Shown here piece after piece: positions 62,778 through 64,000 of a DNA stretch of 64,000 nt. The DNA lies in assembly GCF_014202975.1 (NCBI RefSeq), contig NZ_JACHHZ010000002.1:496001-560000 (forward strand), in the 5' to 3' direction. The notes below the pieces were generated by a model that was given only the letters and a program-made list of their open reading frames with translations, was not told where the DNA came from and did no database searches. The number at the start of each line of letters is the position of its first letter. Within the stretch, counting starts at the first letter, position 1. A program made the translations under genes and the position numbers. Source of the DNA: Povalibacter uvarum. Its GTDB lineage: Bacteria > Pseudomonadota > Gammaproteobacteria > Steroidobacterales > Steroidobacteraceae.

Positions 62778-64000
62778 CGTCCTTCGAGTACGCCCGCCAC
62801 TCCTTTCCCACGATCAACCTCGCGCCCCGCGTGAAGGTCATATACGACCACGCCCACTGGACCAGCACGATCACGCGATTGCGGAAACCGCTGAGGCGGT
62901 AGATGTGAACGAGCAGCCAGACCCACCAGGCCATCCAGCCTGAGAGCTTGAAGCCGAAGATTTCGCAGATGGCACGGCTGCGGCCGATCGTTGCCAGCTG
63001 GCCGAGGTTGCGATAGCGAAATGGAGTGCGCGCGCGGCCACGAAGATCGTTGTGAATCATGTCAGCGGCGTAGACGCCCTGCTGCATCGCTACGAGCGCG
63101 ACGCCGGGCAGCGGCTTGCCGTCTTCGCCCGCGCTGTGTGCGAGATCGCCGGTGATGAACACTTCGGGGTGGTCCGGCACGGTGAGGTCGGGATTGACGA
63201 CGACACGGCCGACCGAATCGAGCGGTACGCCGAGCGTTCGGCCGATGTCGGCCGCTCGCACGCCGGCGGCCCAAAGCACGGTCGATGCATTGATCTGTTC
63301 GTTGCCAATCACCACGCCTTCGCTGCTGACGTTCGTCACGCGCGCAGCAGTCCACACCTGCACACCTAGCGATTCGAGATCACGCATGGCGCGTGCGGCG
63401 AGTTTCGCATCGAAGGAAGGCAGAATCCTCGGACCGGCTTCGACGAGCATGACTCGGGTCTGCCGCGGATCGATGGCTCGAAAATCCCGCGCGAGCGTGT
63501 AGCGGCTCATCTCCCCGATCGCGCCTGCGAGTTCGACGCCGGTGGGCCCGCCGCCAACGACAACGAACGTCAGATGACGGCGACGGGTATCGGGGTTGCT
63601 TTCGCGTTCCGCCGCTTCGAAGGCCTCGAGAACGCGGCGACGGATTTCGGTCGCCTGCGGGAGATTCTTCAGGCCTGGCGCGTGCGCCTCCCATTCCTCG
63701 TGACCGAAGTACGCATGCTGGGCACCGCATGCGAGCAGCAGATAGTCATAGGGAAACTCGCCGCTGTCGGTGACAACACGCTTCGACGCGAGATCGATTC
63801 GTTCCGCGCTCGCCTTGATCACCCGCGCATTGCCGCGGGAAAGCAGACTGCGGATCGGCGCCGCGATCTCCGCCGGGCTGAGCGCAGCCATCGCAACCTG
63901 GTAGAGCAGCGGTTGAAAGAGATGATGGTTCTCACGATCGATGACCGTGATGTCGACATCCTTGAACTTGCGCATGCAACGCGCAGCGTTCAACCCGGCG
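62767..64000 (-). CDS. Type II NADH dehydrogenase-like flavoprotein, N-terminus off window
   Basis: About 410 visible residues of a type II NADH:quinone oxidoreductase. The frame is open to the right edge and reads AGLNAARC there, so the first FAD-binding strand is cut off. Visible are [64 protein letters not shown] (NADH site), [10 protein letters not shown] and [17 protein letters not shown]. Two hydrophobic C-terminal stretches ([30 protein letters not shown]) fit a membrane-attached enzyme. It transfers electrons from NADH to quinone without pumping protons. Confidence 0.93.
   Translation of the reverse strand, partial: AGLNAARCMRKFKDVDITVIDRENHHLFQPLLYQVAMAALSPAEIAAPIRSLLSRGNARVIKASAERIDLASKRVVTDSGEFPYDYLLLACGAQHAYFGHEEWEAHAPGLKNLPQATEIRRRVLEAFEAAERESNPDTRRRHLTFVVVGGGPTGVELAGAIGEMSRYTLARDFRAIDPRQTRVMLVEAGPRILPSFDAKLAARAMRDLESLGVQVWTAARVTNVSSEGVVIGNEQINASTVLWAAGVRAADIGRTLGVPLDSVGRVVVNPDLTVPDHPEVFITGDLAHSAGEDGKPLPGVALVAMQQGVYAADMIHNDLRGRARTPFRYRNLGQLATIGRSRAICEIFGFKLSGWMAWWVWLLVHIYRLSGFRNRVIVLVQWAWSYMTFTRGARLIVGKEWRAYSKDVNP

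Overview
This is a GC-rich, gene-dense chromosomal window from a Gammaproteobacterium, most likely in or near the Xanthomonadales, Nevskiales or Steroidobacterales. The assignment rests on an OpgG-type periplasmic glucan gene, purT, yajQ, a periplasmic LigE-type DNA ligase, a sigma/DUF3106 cluster, paired DUF1501/DUF1800 genes, REP-like palindromes and 7-bp tandem arrays between genes. I see no tRNA, rRNA, CRISPR array, transposase or phage gene. Many adjacent genes overlap by 4 nt (ATGA or GTGA), which marks the operons. Several starts are not ATG, including a probable CTG.

Layout. 0-3.1 kb (minus): LytS-type kinase, LytTR regulator, then the 5' part of opgG. 3.4-5.0 kb (plus): ECF sigma factor, membrane protein, small acidic secreted protein, DUF3106 protein. 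5.2-7.8 kb (minus): DUF1800 and DUF1501 exported proteins. 8-13.9 kb (plus): RimK-like ATP-grasp ligase, receiver-GAF-histidine kinase, lipoprotein plus outer-membrane barrel, RidA. 13.9-17.1 kb (minus): DUF885 hydrolase and a threonine-synthase-like enzyme. 17.2-20.5 kb (plus): HupE/UreJ protein with membrane anchor, pyrophosphatase, AraC regulator, VOC protein. 20.7-23 kb: osmoprotectant-type ABC importer whose permease and binding protein are one chain. 23.3-36 kb: EF-hand, TerB-like and FHA proteins, esterase, LigE ligase, DUF1579, AraC, DUF4349, HAD, MEDS, purT, EamA exporter, SDR and DsbA-like isomerase. 36.2-40.1 kb (minus): three-subunit molybdenum hydroxylase. 40.3-45.7 kb: YkgJ, NTF2-like, acyltransferase, small proteins, a sulfate-binding protein and PhzF.

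45.7-55.8 kb (minus) is the most distinctive block. It holds a sulfate-type ABC importer (cysA, sbp, cysT, cysW), then a membrane histidine kinase with a four-cysteine cluster in its PAS region, an OmpR-type regulator, an FAD/NAD(P)-binding protein and a second OmpR-type regulator. CysA carries about 200 extra C-terminal residues resembling a universal-stress-protein domain. The sulfate-binding protein has a lipobox, and a second, non-lipidated one is encoded on the other strand at 43.4 kb. Three gaps in this unit (sbp/cysT, cysT/cysW, cysW/kinase) contain palindromic or heptamer repeats. I infer a sulfate-uptake module with its own sensing and redox components; no experiment or search backs this here. 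56-64 kb: HerA-like ATPase, OmpA and DUF4398 lipoproteins, a TlpA-like lipoprotein, a Gfo/Idh/MocA oxidoreductase, YajQ and a type II NADH dehydrogenase cut by the window edge.

One unusual non-coding feature is a set of intergenic arrays built from different 7-bp units (about 15.7, 18.6, 20.5, 50.8, 51.9 and 52.8 kb). Three of them have an inverted arm across a short spacer.
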